Of a stretch of DNA of 64,000 nucleotides, positions 17,718 through 26,138 are shown piece by piece. Source of the stretch: Candidatus Nanopelagicales bacterium. GTDB lineage: Bacteria; Actinomycetota; Actinomycetes; S36-B12. Every line of letters begins with the position of its first letter. Position 1 is the stretch's first letter. A model generated the notes under the pieces. It was not told the origin of the DNA, did no database searches, and saw only the letters and a program-made list of their open reading frames with translations. The stretch covers positions 62,001-126,000 of the forward strand of contig JAGYKV010000017.1 in the NCBI GenBank assembly GCA_018401415.1, read 5' to 3'. The position numbers and the translations under genes are program-made.

Positions 17718-20700
17718 GTGCTTTTTCCCCGAGGCATGAAGACCCGGTTTATCCTGCCCACGATCATCATCGTGGCGGGGTCTCTCATCCTTCCCGTGAC
17801 CGGCTCGAACCAACCCACCGGCGAATCCACAAACCTCGATACCGCAACTGATACCGGATCTGGTACCGGATCTGCTACCCCATCTGAGCCGGCGCCTTTC
17901 ACCGAACAAAGAATCTCCCTGGCCGGAATTGATCCAAGCGTGGTGACCGCGGGGCAGGTTGCCATGGTCAACTACGAAGCATTACTCGAGGGCGCAATTA
18001 TTTCCGATGCACTCTTTAGGCCGCAGCAATCCGATGCACAGATTTCCGATGCAAATCACGCGCATGATGAATCCGCGCACGATGAATCCGCGCACGATGA
18101 ATCCGCGCATGATGAATCCGCGCATGATGAATCCGCGCATGATGAATCCGCGCATGATGAATCCGCGCACGATGATCACGTAGACGCGGCTGACCTCGAA
18201 CCGGTTATTGCCACGCGGAGTTCCCACACCAAGCCCTTTACTCTGGTGGGAATCAGTGCGGATGAGCCTTTTGCGGAAGGTTCACAGGTTGTCGTTCGAG
18301 TGAAAGAGGAAGACGGCTGGACCGACTGGGCCCCGCTACCGATCAGTGAGCACATTCCCGATTCGGATGAAGCTGTGGGCATTGCTTTTGGAACCGAGCC
18401 CCTACTCACCGGAGAAGCCACCGGTGTGGAGGTTCGGATTGATACTCCCGGCGGCACCGACCCCATTAACCCCGAGGTCGTGCTACTCGATGCACCCGTG
18501 ATTGATTCCGATTCGGATTTACCGGATCCAGGTGAAGGTTTCACCCCGGTGAGTTCGGTTGCGGCCAGTACGGTGAGCGCACCCATGCCGGCGATAATCA
18601 CTCGAGCGCAGTGGGGAGCAAATGAGTCACAGACTCGTGCGGGTCCGAAATACGCCCCCACGATTAAAGCGGCGTTCGTGCACCACACTGCTTCGAAGAA
18701 TGATTACACACCCGAGGAGTCAGCCGCTCAGGTTCGAAACCTCTATAACTGGTTTACCAAGGGTTTGAAATATTCCGATATGGCGTACAACTTTTTGGTT
18801 GATCGTTATGGCCGTTTGTATGAAGGTCGCGGCGGCGGGGTAGATAAAGCTGTTGTCGGTGGGCACACCGCCGGGTTCAATGACCAAACTTTTGCCGTGT
18901 CCGCGATCGGGAATTTCCAAAAACTCAAGCCACAAGACCCAGAGATGGCGGCGATTATCGATTCCGTGTCATCTTTGTTGGCCTGGAAACTCTCCATGAA
19001 CCACCGGGATCCCAATGGTCAAACCACACTTGTGTCCGATTCGGCGGCGGGAACCTCAAGGTACAAGCCGGGGCAAATCGCGAATGCGAGTGTTGTTGGC
19101 GGACACGGTGACATTGGAGCCACTACCTGTCCTGGTCGATATCTCGAGGAGCAACTACCCGCTATTCGCGCGGCAGCGGGAGCCAAAATGGGTGCAAGCA
19201 TGATCAACCCGGCGGCAGCTCCCGCTTCGTGGGGTGCACAAACCCCGGTGCGCATTGGTGCCATCACCAACGCCCCCCTCCAATGGTCCATGACACTGCG
19301 TTCCCAGTGTGGCGATGTCGTGCGCACATTGAGTGGCGCACAGGAAGCACCCGGAGCTTTGTCCATTGATTGGGATCTGAATAACGACGCGGGCCAACCC
19401 GTTCCGCCAGGGACATATTCGATCACCATGAATTCCACGGGCAATGGTGAAGCTTTGTATCCCTGGTTTGGTCAGGCATATGTCCTCGCAACATCTGATT
19501 CGCCCCCGGATCCGTGCGCACCACCGGCGACATTCACCCTCACCGGCGCTGGCTTTGGCCACGGTGTGGGTCTTTCCCAATGGGGTGCTCGCGCCATGGC
19601 CGCGGCCGGAATGGACGCCTCCTCAATTGTGCGTTACTACTACCAGAACACCGAAGTTGTTCCGGTTCAAGACGATATGGAAATTTCGGTCAATATTGAA
19701 TACCAAAAAGTTCGTATTGACATGCAGAGTGAAGCACTCGATCCTTCCGGTGGTGCGCTCGAAGTATCTGTCGGTGGTGTGGTCTATCAGGGTGTTCCAT
19801 CCGATGTATTCCAATTTGAACGTTCGGGTGCGCAAGTTCGCGTTGTTCGTATTGCGGGGGGAGCGCAGAGTGTGATCGGCGAGGGGCCGAATGCGACCGC
19901 ACGACCCTTGGGCTCAACGCTGGTACACGTGGTGAATAAATCACGGAGCCTGTCCACCCCGGGGAGTCGGTTCCGTTACGGGTACATTGAAGTCACACCG
20001 GTGTCCTCCGGTGGAAAGTCCCTGCTTAACGCGGTCAACAAGCTTCGATTGCACGAGGAATACCTCTATGGCATTGCCGAGGTTCCCAGCTCGTGGCCGG
20101 ATGCGGCCCTGCAGGCTCAAGCAATTGCAGCACGTACCTACGCATTGTCAAAGATCAACGATGGAATTCGCGCAAGTTGCAACTGCCACCTTGACGATGG
20201 CTACGGCCCGTTCACCGACCAGACATTTGTGGGCTGGTCAAAGCAATCGGCGGCACAAGGCGAACGCTGGGTGAACGCGGTGAATGCCACGCTGGCATCT
20301 CCCACCACCGGCTTAGCAATCTTGCACGTTGGGCAACCGATTAAAGCTTTCTATTCGGCATCCAATGGTGGTGCCAGTCAATCCAGTGCCGACGTCTGGG
20401 GTGGCGCATTGCCCTATGTGGTGTCGGTGCCGGACCCTTACTCCCTCGATCCAGCAAACCCGGATAGTTCATGGACTAAAACTCTTACCCAAGCAGAAGT
20501 CGCACAGGCGTTCGGAGTCGGTGGTGTGTGGGCACTTAATGTGACCGAGCGTCACGGGTCGGGTGCGGTGAAAACGATTGCGGCAACGTTGGCGGATAAC
20601 ACGGTTGTCACGAGAACAGGTGGACAGATGCGCACCGCCCTCGGCCTAAAATCATCATTCGTGAATGCCATCGATGGCAATGTCGGTGCTGCATTAAATA

Positions 20701-21365
20701 CACCGCAGGCCCCGGTCGCCGTTCCTGCACCTCCGCCCGAACCAGCAAGTGAACGCAGTGTGGTGATCTCTACGGCAAGCAAAGCAGATCAGCCAGCTGG
20801 TAAACCCTTTATGGTGAAGGGTCGGGTTAAGCCGGGCAAAAAAGGTTTGAAAACACAATTACAGCAGCAGGTGGCCGGCGAATGGAAAGTGATCGCCAAG
20901 AAGAAGACTGCAAAGCGTGGCAAAGTCACCTACCGGGTGAAGGAAGCATGGCCACCCAGCACCACCCAGCTGTACCGCATTGTCACCACAAAGAAGAAAA
21001 CTATTGTGGGTGCGAGTCCCGAACTCAGTATTGGTGTTGTTCCGAGTGTTGCCCCGCGCACCGTTTCCATGGTTACCGCACCGACCGTTTCGGTTGCCGC
21101 GGGAAAGAAGATTGTGATCACCGCAATTGTCCGGCCAAAGAAGAAGGGGTTAACCGTGTGGCGGCAGGTCCTTGTCAGCGGAGACCCTGAGACCGGGGAG
21201 TGGAAGACCGTAGACACCAAAAAGACGGCGAAAAAAGGCAGGATCACTTTCCGGATTAAGAAAGCGAAGCCGGCGGGAGTTAATTACACCTATCGATTAC
21301 TTGTGGTGGATAACCGGCAAGCCGCTGGCGTCAGCCCCCTGATCACGGTCGCAGTAACCGGGTAA
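17718..21365 (+). CDS. secreted N-acetylmuramoyl-L-alanine amidase fused to SpoIID domain
   Basis: A 1215-residue exported wall hydrolase. It has a signal peptide (FILPTIIIVAGSLILPVTG), then a low-complexity part with seven AHDES repeats (about residues 115-153). A PGRP/amidase_2 domain follows at about 294-471, with zinc ligands in FVHHTASKND and GHGDIGATTCPG. A SpoIID/LytB domain lies at about 610-980, with GFGHGVGLSQWGARAMAAAG and AALQAQAIAARTYALSKI. Two Lys-rich beta repeats end the protein (about 1010-1215). The amidase cuts the stem peptide from MurNAc, and SpoIID-type domains cleave the denuded glycan strand. GTG 17718 has a ribosome site; ATG 17736 is also possible. The end overlaps the convergent TIGR03089 gene by 23 bases. 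Confidence 0.88.
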   Translation: MLFPRGMKTRFILPTIIIVAGSLILPVTGSNQPTGESTNLDTATDTGSGTGSATPSEPAPFTEQRISLAGIDPSVVTAGQVAMVNYEALLEGAIISDALFRPQQSDAQISDANHAHDESAHDESAHDESAHDESAHDESAHDESAHDESAHDDHVDAADLEPVIATRSSHTKPFTLVGISADEPFAEGSQVVVRVKEEDGWTDWAPLPISEHIPDSDEAVGIAFGTEPLLTGEATGVEVRIDTPGGTDPINPEVVLLDAPVIDSDSDLPDPGEGFTPVSSVAASTVSAPMPAIITRAQWGANESQTRAGPKYAPTIKAAFVHHTASKNDYTPEESAAQVRNLYNWFTKGLKYSDMAYNFLVDRYGRLYEGRGGGVDKAVVGGHTAGFNDQTFAVSAIGNFQKLKPQDPEMAAIIDSVSSLLAWKLSMNHRDPNGQTTLVSDSAAGTSRYKPGQIANASVVGGHGDIGATTCPGRYLEEQLPAIRAAAGAKMGASMINPAAAPASWGAQTPVRIGAITNAPLQWSMTLRSQCGDVVRTLSGAQEAPGALSIDWDLNNDAGQPVPPGTYSITMNSTGNGEALYPWFGQAYVLATSDSPPDPCAPPATFTLTGAGFGHGVGLSQWGARAMAAAGMDASSIVRYYYQNTEVVPVQDDMEISVNIEYQKVRIDMQSEALDPSGGALEVSVGGVVYQGVPSDVFQFERSGAQVRVVRIAGGAQSVIGEGPNATARPLGSTLVHVVNKSRSLSTPGSRFRYGYIEVTPVSSGGKSLLNAVNKLRLHEEYLYGIAEVPSSWPDAALQAQAIAARTYALSKINDGIRASCNCHLDDGYGPFTDQTFVGWSKQSAAQGERWVNAVNATLASPTTGLAILHVGQPIKAFYSASNGGASQSSADVWGGALPYVVSVPDPYSLDPANPDSSWTKTLTQAEVAQAFGVGGVWALNVTERHGSGAVKTIAATLADNTVVTRTGGQMRTALGLKSSFVNAIDGNVGAALNTPQAPVAVPAPPPEPASERSVVISTASKADQPAGKPFMVKGRVKPGKKGLKTQLQQQVAGEWKVIAKKKTAKRGKVTYRVKEAWPPSTTQLYRIVTTKKKTIVGASPELSIGVVPSVAPRTVSMVTAPTVSVAAGKKIVITAIVRPKKKGLTVWRQVLVSGDPETGEWKTVDTKKTAKKGRITFRIKKAKPAGVNYTYRLLVVDNRQAAGVSPLITVAVTG
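18060..18179 (+). repeat. 15-bp in-frame tandem repeat coding AHDES
   Basis: Seven copies of a 15-bp unit (GCGCAYGATGAATCC) and a partial eighth encode AHDES repeats ending in AHDDH. Copies differ only at one silent T/C, so the array expanded recently. The product is a His/Asp/Glu-rich stretch upstream of a zinc amidase domain; metal binding is possible but unproven. Confidence 0.95.
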
Positions 21366-21985
21366 TTTTTTCTTGGTTGACCACGGAGTCAATGAATTCG
21401 GGTGCTTGTGCGTTGATAAACACCACAGAGCCCTGGGTGACCAAGGGCAAGAGAAATGGTCCAAAAAAATAGGCGCCGGTGTCACCGTTTTCCGTGGACA
21501 CGATTCCAATTCGCTCGGATACTTTCTTTCCCACCCCCTGTGCTGCCGCCCACTCGCGGGCAGAGTCAATGAGCGATTGTTGGTCGGGAAAGTACTCCGG
21601 GTACAACCAGGAATCGGGTTGACCTAAAACATCTTGGGTAATTTCGTCTGTCCCACCGGCGGGCAAGCCAAGCGGGTGCGTGGAGACAAGTGACGGTGTG
21701 ATGCGCAGGATATTTTCGGTTGTAGTCTCGACCAACGTCAAGCCAGCAATCAGGGCGGCTCCCTGCCACACGGATTGCTGCCAGGTCCAGCCGAGATCCA
21801 CTGACAACCGAGTCACCGGGCTCGGTATCCAAGACATGACGGAATGCATTCGCCGCTTTGGCAACGCCATTGGTCAGTGTTCGACCCGATAGTTCAACTC
21901 GACCGCCATCGCTGATAACGGTGACGAATGGCTGATCGGGATGCGGGATTCGCGACACGAGTTGCCAAATATCAGGTGACCGCAT
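21343..21985 (-). CDS. TIGR03089 family protein, frameshifted
   Basis: Two overlapping frames together match the actinobacterial family TIGR03089, a shortened relative of AMP-binding proteins of unknown function commonly found beside LCP and manC genes. The N-terminal frame (ATG 21985) gives MRSPDIWQLVSRIPHPDQPF to TEPGDSVV. The C-terminal frame gives SVDLGWTWQQSVWQGAALIAG onward to 21343. The change of frame falls near 21808 and would need one added base. The joined protein is about 214 residues. It is divergent from manC, 50 bases away. The characteristic neighbours support the family call more than any motif does. Confidence 0.65.
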
Positions 21986-22035
21986 TTGTGCAGGCTAACC
22001 GAGGTTCGGGTTGCACCTGTGGCAGGCTGCCCTCT

Positions 22036-23128
22036 ATGCGTGAGGCAATACTTCTGGTCGGGGGGCAGGGCACTCGCTTGCGTCCGCTGACCATCAACAC
22101 TCCGAAACCGATGCTGCCCGTTGCCGGCGTCCCTTTCACCGTGCATCAAATCCTGCGCGCTCGTGATGCTGGCGTGACCCGAATCGTGTTGGCCACGAGT
22201 TACAAGGCAGATGTTTTTGCCGATTTTCTATCAAGCTCCGAATTAGGGGCTACCGATAGTGGAATCGATGTGGTGATCGCCACCGAGGAGATCCCCCTGG
22301 GCACGGGCGGAGCCATCCGATACGCATCCTCATTTTTGACCTCAGGGCCATCTGATCCTGTGATTGTTTTCAACGGCGATGTATTGACCGGGCTGGATAT
22401 CAACGCTCTGGTGCACCACCACGAACAAACGAATAGCGATGTCACCTTGTATTTGACCAGGGTGACCGACCCTCGGGCCTATGGCCTGGTGCCCTACCGA
22501 TTCCGACGGTCGCGTTCTGCAGTTCTTGGAAAAGCCGCAAACACCCGAAGAAATTGTGACGGATCAAATCAATGCGGGATGTTATGTATTCACTCGATCC
22601 GTCATTGATCAGATACCGCAAGGGCGTCCGGTCTCCGTTGAACGCGAGACGTTCCCCGACTTATTGGCGCAATCCCGATTGGTCAGCGGAGTTGTTGATC
22701 AGGGCTACTGGCTGGATCTGGGCACGCCGTTGGCATTTGTGCAAGGTTCGGTGGACCTGGTGCGCGGCATCGCACCATCGCCGGCGGTGCTCGCCCCCGG
22801 TGATTCCCTTCTTCTCGCAGGTGCGACCGTCGATCCCACGGCGGTTATTTCGGGAGGAACCACGCTCGGTGTGAATACCCGCGTTGGAGCCGATTCACTT
22901 GTCCACGGCAGCGTGGTTTTCGATAGTGCCGTGATTGGCGATCATTGTGTTATCCGCAACAGCACCGTTGGTGCGGGTGCCGTGATTGGCGATCACTGCG
23001 TTATTGACGGCAGTGTGATTGGCGATCGCAGTCAGATCGGTGCGCACAATGAATTGCGCGAGGGCGTTCGAGTGTGGGTTGACTCGGTCATTCCCGAATT
23101 ATCCGTTCGATTTTCCTCGGATCAGTAG
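22036..23128 (+). CDS. manC: NDP-sugar (mannose-1-phosphate guanylyl) transferase, frameshifted
   Basis: The enzyme joins NTP and a hexose-1-phosphate to form NDP-sugar. ATG 22036 opens with REAILLVGGQGTRLRPLT, the nucleotide-binding signature; TPKPMLPVAGVPF and VFNGDVLTG (metal site) follow. A single extra T at 22495 breaks the frame; without it the chain reads AYGLVPTDSDGRVLQFLEKP and continues to 23128, about 363 residues. The C-terminus is a left-handed beta helix of hexapeptide repeats (VIGDHCVIRNSTVGAGAVIG). In actinobacteria this gene next to TIGR03089, LCP and fbiAB is usually the GDP-mannose enzyme; glucose-1-phosphate specificity remains possible. It converges on fbiB with a 30-base overlap. 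Confidence 0.83.
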
Positions 23129-24487
23129 CGACTGCACGTCAATTTCGGGGCGTTCGCGCGCTGGTGCGACCGGCTGCCCGACCGCGATTGCACCCAAAGG
23201 CCAATAGGTATCGGGTAGGTCCAGTACTCGGCGCATGGTTATTGGACAGAAGATTGACGATGAAATCCACGCGGAACCGAAATTATCTGCGGCAATACTG
23301 ATCAGCATGTTTTCAATGGCAGCACCGCCGGCAATGTGAAACATAATTCGCTCGCTGTCATTGCGTTGGCCAATATCGATTCCGTCAATGATCGGGTAGG
23401 TGTGGGCACCTGCTGCGAGATCGACAAACGGGAAAATCACGGTGGGTGCGGTGCGCAGAATATTTCCGCGGCTCACGCGCTTGTCGATTTCCTCAGTTGT
23501 TCGGCCTTCTGCGGCCAAATCTGTTCTCCATGTTGCCCGCATGGCGTCTAGCAACTCCTCGCGGATGGAATCATCTTCGCCGCGAACCACAACAAGAAAC
23601 CGCCACGGCAGAGTGTGGTGTGGTGCCGGGGCGCTCGCGGCAGCATGTAGTGCGCGTTGAATTACTTCTGCGGGCACGGGGGAATCGGTAAATGAGCGCA
23701 CGGTTCGCCGCGCGTACACGGCGTTATGTGCACCTTCGATCCTCGCTTCCGCTGTGCCCACGGAAAATAAGTCTTCTTCAGCGGGGCGAATCAGATCACG
23801 AGCTGAGTGCTGATCATTGTTTGTGACCCATGCGTGAGCACCGCGAATGACCGCCACCGGTGTCATGCTGCGCTTGGCACGAACCAGTTCACTCGCCGCG
23901 GCCAGCTGATCGGCAACGGCGACCACGGTCATGTGGAGTTGTTGACCAAATGAATCTGTGGTGCCGGTGAGGTCATCGAGAACTTGAATACCAGATGCGC
24001 CAATTGCGTGATCGGTCACGCCGAGCCGCCACGCGCGCCCGAGCGTGTCCGTGATGATCACTCCAATGGTGATTCCCAGTGAACGTTCGAGGGACTCGCG
24101 CAAAGTTCGCGCACTTGCATCCGGATCCTGGGGGAGTAACACCACGGTGCCGGTCTCGGTATTACTGGCATCTACACCGGCGGCCGCCAGAATTAATCCA
24201 TGTTCGGTTTCCACGATACGGGTTGAAACCGGTAATCCATTGCGCTCATGAACTTTTGTGGCAACCACGCGAACTGTTTGTTCGGTGATTGCATCTTCCC
24301 GATCCTGGGCCGCAACCACGCGCCCTTCCACTTTCGCGATGATCTTGCTTGTGACCACGAGAATGTCACCGGTCTGTAATCCGTCGGGCAACTCGGCACA
24401 GGAGTTTATTGCTTGCCGAATTATTGTGGTGAGGTCATCGCCATGAGAAAAACGATGATCAACGGGTATGCCAATGAGTGTGATCAC
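23099..24487 (-). CDS. fbiB: bifunctional coenzyme F420 glutamate ligase / nitroreductase-type reductase
   Basis: FbiB adds glutamates to F420-0 and, with its C-terminal domain, reduces dehydro-F420-0. This 462-residue protein has both parts: residues 1-245 are the CofE ligase (IPVDHRFSHGDDL, VVTSKIIAKVEGR, GVIITDTLGRAWRLG), and residues 255-450 are an FMN nitroreductase fold (YARRTVRSFTDSPVPAEVIQ, APHHTLPWRFLVVV, LDLPDTYWPLGAIAVGQP). The full-length fusion is typical of Actinomycetes. GTG 24487 overlaps the fbiA stop by 4 bases, so the pair is co-translated. Presence of this pair indicates that the organism makes F420. Confidence 0.95.
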   Translation of the reverse strand: MITLIGIPVDHRFSHGDDLTTIIRQAINSCAELPDGLQTGDILVVTSKIIAKVEGRVVAAQDREDAITEQTVRVVATKVHERNGLPVSTRIVETEHGLILAAAGVDASNTETGTVVLLPQDPDASARTLRESLERSLGITIGVIITDTLGRAWRLGVTDHAIGASGIQVLDDLTGTTDSFGQQLHMTVVAVADQLAAASELVRAKRSMTPVAVIRGAHAWVTNNDQHSARDLIRPAEEDLFSVGTAEARIEGAHNAVYARRTVRSFTDSPVPAEVIQRALHAAASAPAPHHTLPWRFLVVVRGEDDSIREELLDAMRATWRTDLAAEGRTTEEIDKRVSRGNILRTAPTVIFPFVDLAAGAHTYPIIDGIDIGQRNDSERIMFHIAGGAAIENMLISIAADNFGSAWISSSIFCPITMRRVLDLPDTYWPLGAIAVGQPVAPARERPEIDVQSLLIRGKSNG

Positions 24488-25539
24488 GAGGATGCGTTCA
24501 ACGTTGATGGCAGAGCTAGTGACAATGCCGATCGCGCAATGGCTCCGGTGGTTTCAATATCTGACATCAGCAGCGGAATGGCACTTCCGGTGATCCCTGC
24601 GCCAGTGAGTACCTCCACCGAATCGGAATCACTGGTGTCCACCAGCCAGTAATCCAAAAGACCTGAATCTGCCGTACGTGAGCCATAATGCAACGCGACC
24701 CCCGCCGCAGAAGTTTCGACACCGATTGCCCGCAAACAGGCGTCGGCCATTCCGCGAACCGGAGCGCCATTGACAATTGGCGAGATGCCGATCACCGGAG
24801 CGGGTGTGTTTTCCAGTGCGTGTCGGATACCGGCAATATTGAGAATTGTCCCGATCGAGACAACGGGATTACTGGGCGGCAGGATCACCAGATCGGCGTC
24901 GGTGATTGCATCGAGAACACCCGGTGCCGGTCGCGCCTGATCCTTACCCACGTACACAAAATCATGGGCGGGCAAAGATGCCCGATATTTGATCCACCAT
25001 TCCTGGAAGTGAATGGCGACTCGAGACTGGGTGTCCGGGTGGTCGACCACCACATGTGTTTCACATCGGTCATCGGTCATGGGAATCAGGCGAACCCCCG
25101 GTTGCCAGCGGGTGCACAAGGCCTGGGTGACCTCTGAGAGGGAATAGCCACTATTGAGTGAAGTGGTGCGAACCAGGTGGGTGGCAATATCCCGGTCGCC
25201 CAGACCAAACCAGGTCGGTTCGACACCGTAGGCGGCCAGTTCATCTTTGGCGGTGAAAGTCTCATTCTCCCGACCCCACCCACGTTCGGCACTGATTCCG
25301 CCACCGAGCGTGTACATGATGGAATCCAAATCGGGGCAGACGCGCAATCCATGGACCCAGATATCGTCTCCGGTGTTTGCGATAACCGTGACTTCGAGTT
25401 CGTGTCCGGGGAATTTTTCGGCCATGAACTCGCGCACCGTGGCGGACTGGGTCAGGCCCCGAATGAAGCGCGCTCCACCGATGCCACCGGCCAGGGCGGT
25501 AACGCGTAGTACCTCAGATTTTCCGAAATTATCCGCCAC
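24484..25539 (-). CDS. fbiA: 2-phospho-L-lactate / phosphoenolpyruvyl transferase of F420 synthesis
   Basis: FbiA transfers the phospholactyl or phosphoenolpyruvyl group to Fo, forming (dehydro-)F420-0. This 351-residue protein has the CofD pattern: TALAGGIGGARFIRGL near the N-terminus, TVIANTGDDIWVHGLRVCPD, YTLGGGISAERGWG and VILPPSNPVVSIGTIL. Length and motifs are normal and intact. It is the first gene of the fbiA-fbiB operon and is divergent from whiB, the usual actinobacterial arrangement. An AT-rich promoter region with a short hairpin lies upstream. Confidence 0.95.
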   Translation of the reverse strand: MADNFGKSEVLRVTALAGGIGGARFIRGLTQSATVREFMAEKFPGHELEVTVIANTGDDIWVHGLRVCPDLDSIMYTLGGGISAERGWGRENETFTAKDELAAYGVEPTWFGLGDRDIATHLVRTTSLNSGYSLSEVTQALCTRWQPGVRLIPMTDDRCETHVVVDHPDTQSRVAIHFQEWWIKYRASLPAHDFVYVGKDQARPAPGVLDAITDADLVILPPSNPVVSIGTILNIAGIRHALENTPAPVIGISPIVNGAPVRGMADACLRAIGVETSAAGVALHYGSRTADSGLLDYWLVDTSDSDSVEVLTGAGITGSAIPLLMSDIETTGAIARSALSLALPSTLNASS

Positions 25540-25566
25540 GGGGGAATCCTGCCTTAACCCTGCTCA

Positions 25567-25584
25567 GTCCCCCATCTGGGGGAC
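25567..25584. other. perfect 7-bp hairpin between fbiA and whiB
   Basis: GTCCCCC and GGGGGAC flank a 4-base loop (ATCT). It lies 28 bases upstream of the fbiA start codon in the divergent promoter region. It could form in the fbiA leader RNA or serve as a protein-binding palindrome; there is no U-tract on either side, so it is not a typical terminator. Confidence 0.5.
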
Positions 25585-25651
25585 GCGCCCAAGGATATGG
25601 GCAATTTTTTGAAATTAATTCAATTATTTGTCCGATTTGTCCTATTGGTAC

Positions 25652-25682
25652 TTGACGTTTGTGAATTACACCTCTGTAATAC
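25652..25682 (+). promoter_or_regulatory. possible sigma-70-type promoter of whiB
   Basis: TTGACG at 25652-25657 is followed after 17 bases by TGTAAT (25675-25680), with TAATAC two bases further as an alternative -10. The surrounding 80 bases are markedly AT-rich compared with the window. It lies about 90 bases before the chosen whiB start, leaving room for a leader. Confidence 0.5.
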
Positions 25683-25766
25683 AGTCTAGTGAGCACGAAT
25701 TGCACGAACACAAAATATCCAATGAACAGATTTCCCGCAGATGTGTGGGTCAAGGAGGAACAGCAC

Positions 25767-26057
25767 GTGGCCGAAATTACTGCCGGAAGTGCAGGAGCCA
25801 TTGTTCTGGGAGTGATCCCCCTCGCCGATGCCGAGGAACTGGGTTGGCAGGAACGGGCGCTGTGCGCTCAGACTGACCCCGAAGCATTTTTCCCGGAAAA
25901 GGGTGGGAGTACCCGAGAAGCCAAGAAAGTCTGTCTTTCCTGCGATGTCCGCGTGGAGTGCTTGGAATATGCCCTTGAGCAAGATGAACGCTTTGGGATC
26001 TGGGGCGGACTTTCCGAGCGGGAGCGTCGCCGTCTGAAAAAGCGCGCGGTTTCTTAA
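25767..26057 (+). CDS. whiB: WhiB-family iron-sulfur transcription regulator (WhiB/WhiB2 type)
   Basis: A 96-residue regulator that binds a [4Fe-4S] cluster and works with the principal sigma factor; the WhiB/WhiB2 branch controls septation and sporulation genes in related genera. The four cluster cysteines are C33, C56, C59 and C65 (ALCAQTD, VCLSCDVRVEC). The turn GIWGGLSERERRRLKK follows, with the basic DNA-binding tail. GTG 25767 has a strong ribosome site (AAGGAGG, 7 bases before); upstream in-frame starts at 25689 and 25722 lack one. Its place beside fbiA and the large glycosyltransferase is the conserved locus of whiB in actinobacteria. The stop codon is duplicated by an 18-bp tandem repeat. 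Confidence 0.95.
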   Translation: MAEITAGSAGAIVLGVIPLADAEELGWQERALCAQTDPEAFFPEKGGSTREAKKVCLSCDVRVECLEYALEQDERFGIWGGLSERERRRLKKRAVS

Positions 26058-26087
26058 ATTCGGGCTGATTGGTAAATTCGGGCTGAT
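26055..26087 (+). repeat. 18-bp tandem duplication including the whiB stop codon
   Basis: The 15 bases TAAATTCGGGCTGAT occur at 26055 and again at 26073. The first copy begins exactly with the whiB stop codon, so a second in-frame TAA lies six codons further on. Confidence 0.9.
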
Positions 26088-26138
26088 CCACATGCTTGGC
26101 TGCCCAGCCACCGCTCCCCTTGGTCGTAGGGTGTTCCT

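Noticed and set aside
18060..18179. Regular repeats that could suggest a CRISPR array
   Set aside because: Units are 15 bp, adjacent without spacers, in frame in a gene, and code AHDES. No cas genes are present.
17982..18227. Antisense open frame across the AHDES repeats
   Set aside because: It arises from the repeat itself (RGFIM repeated) and has no ribosome site or family features.
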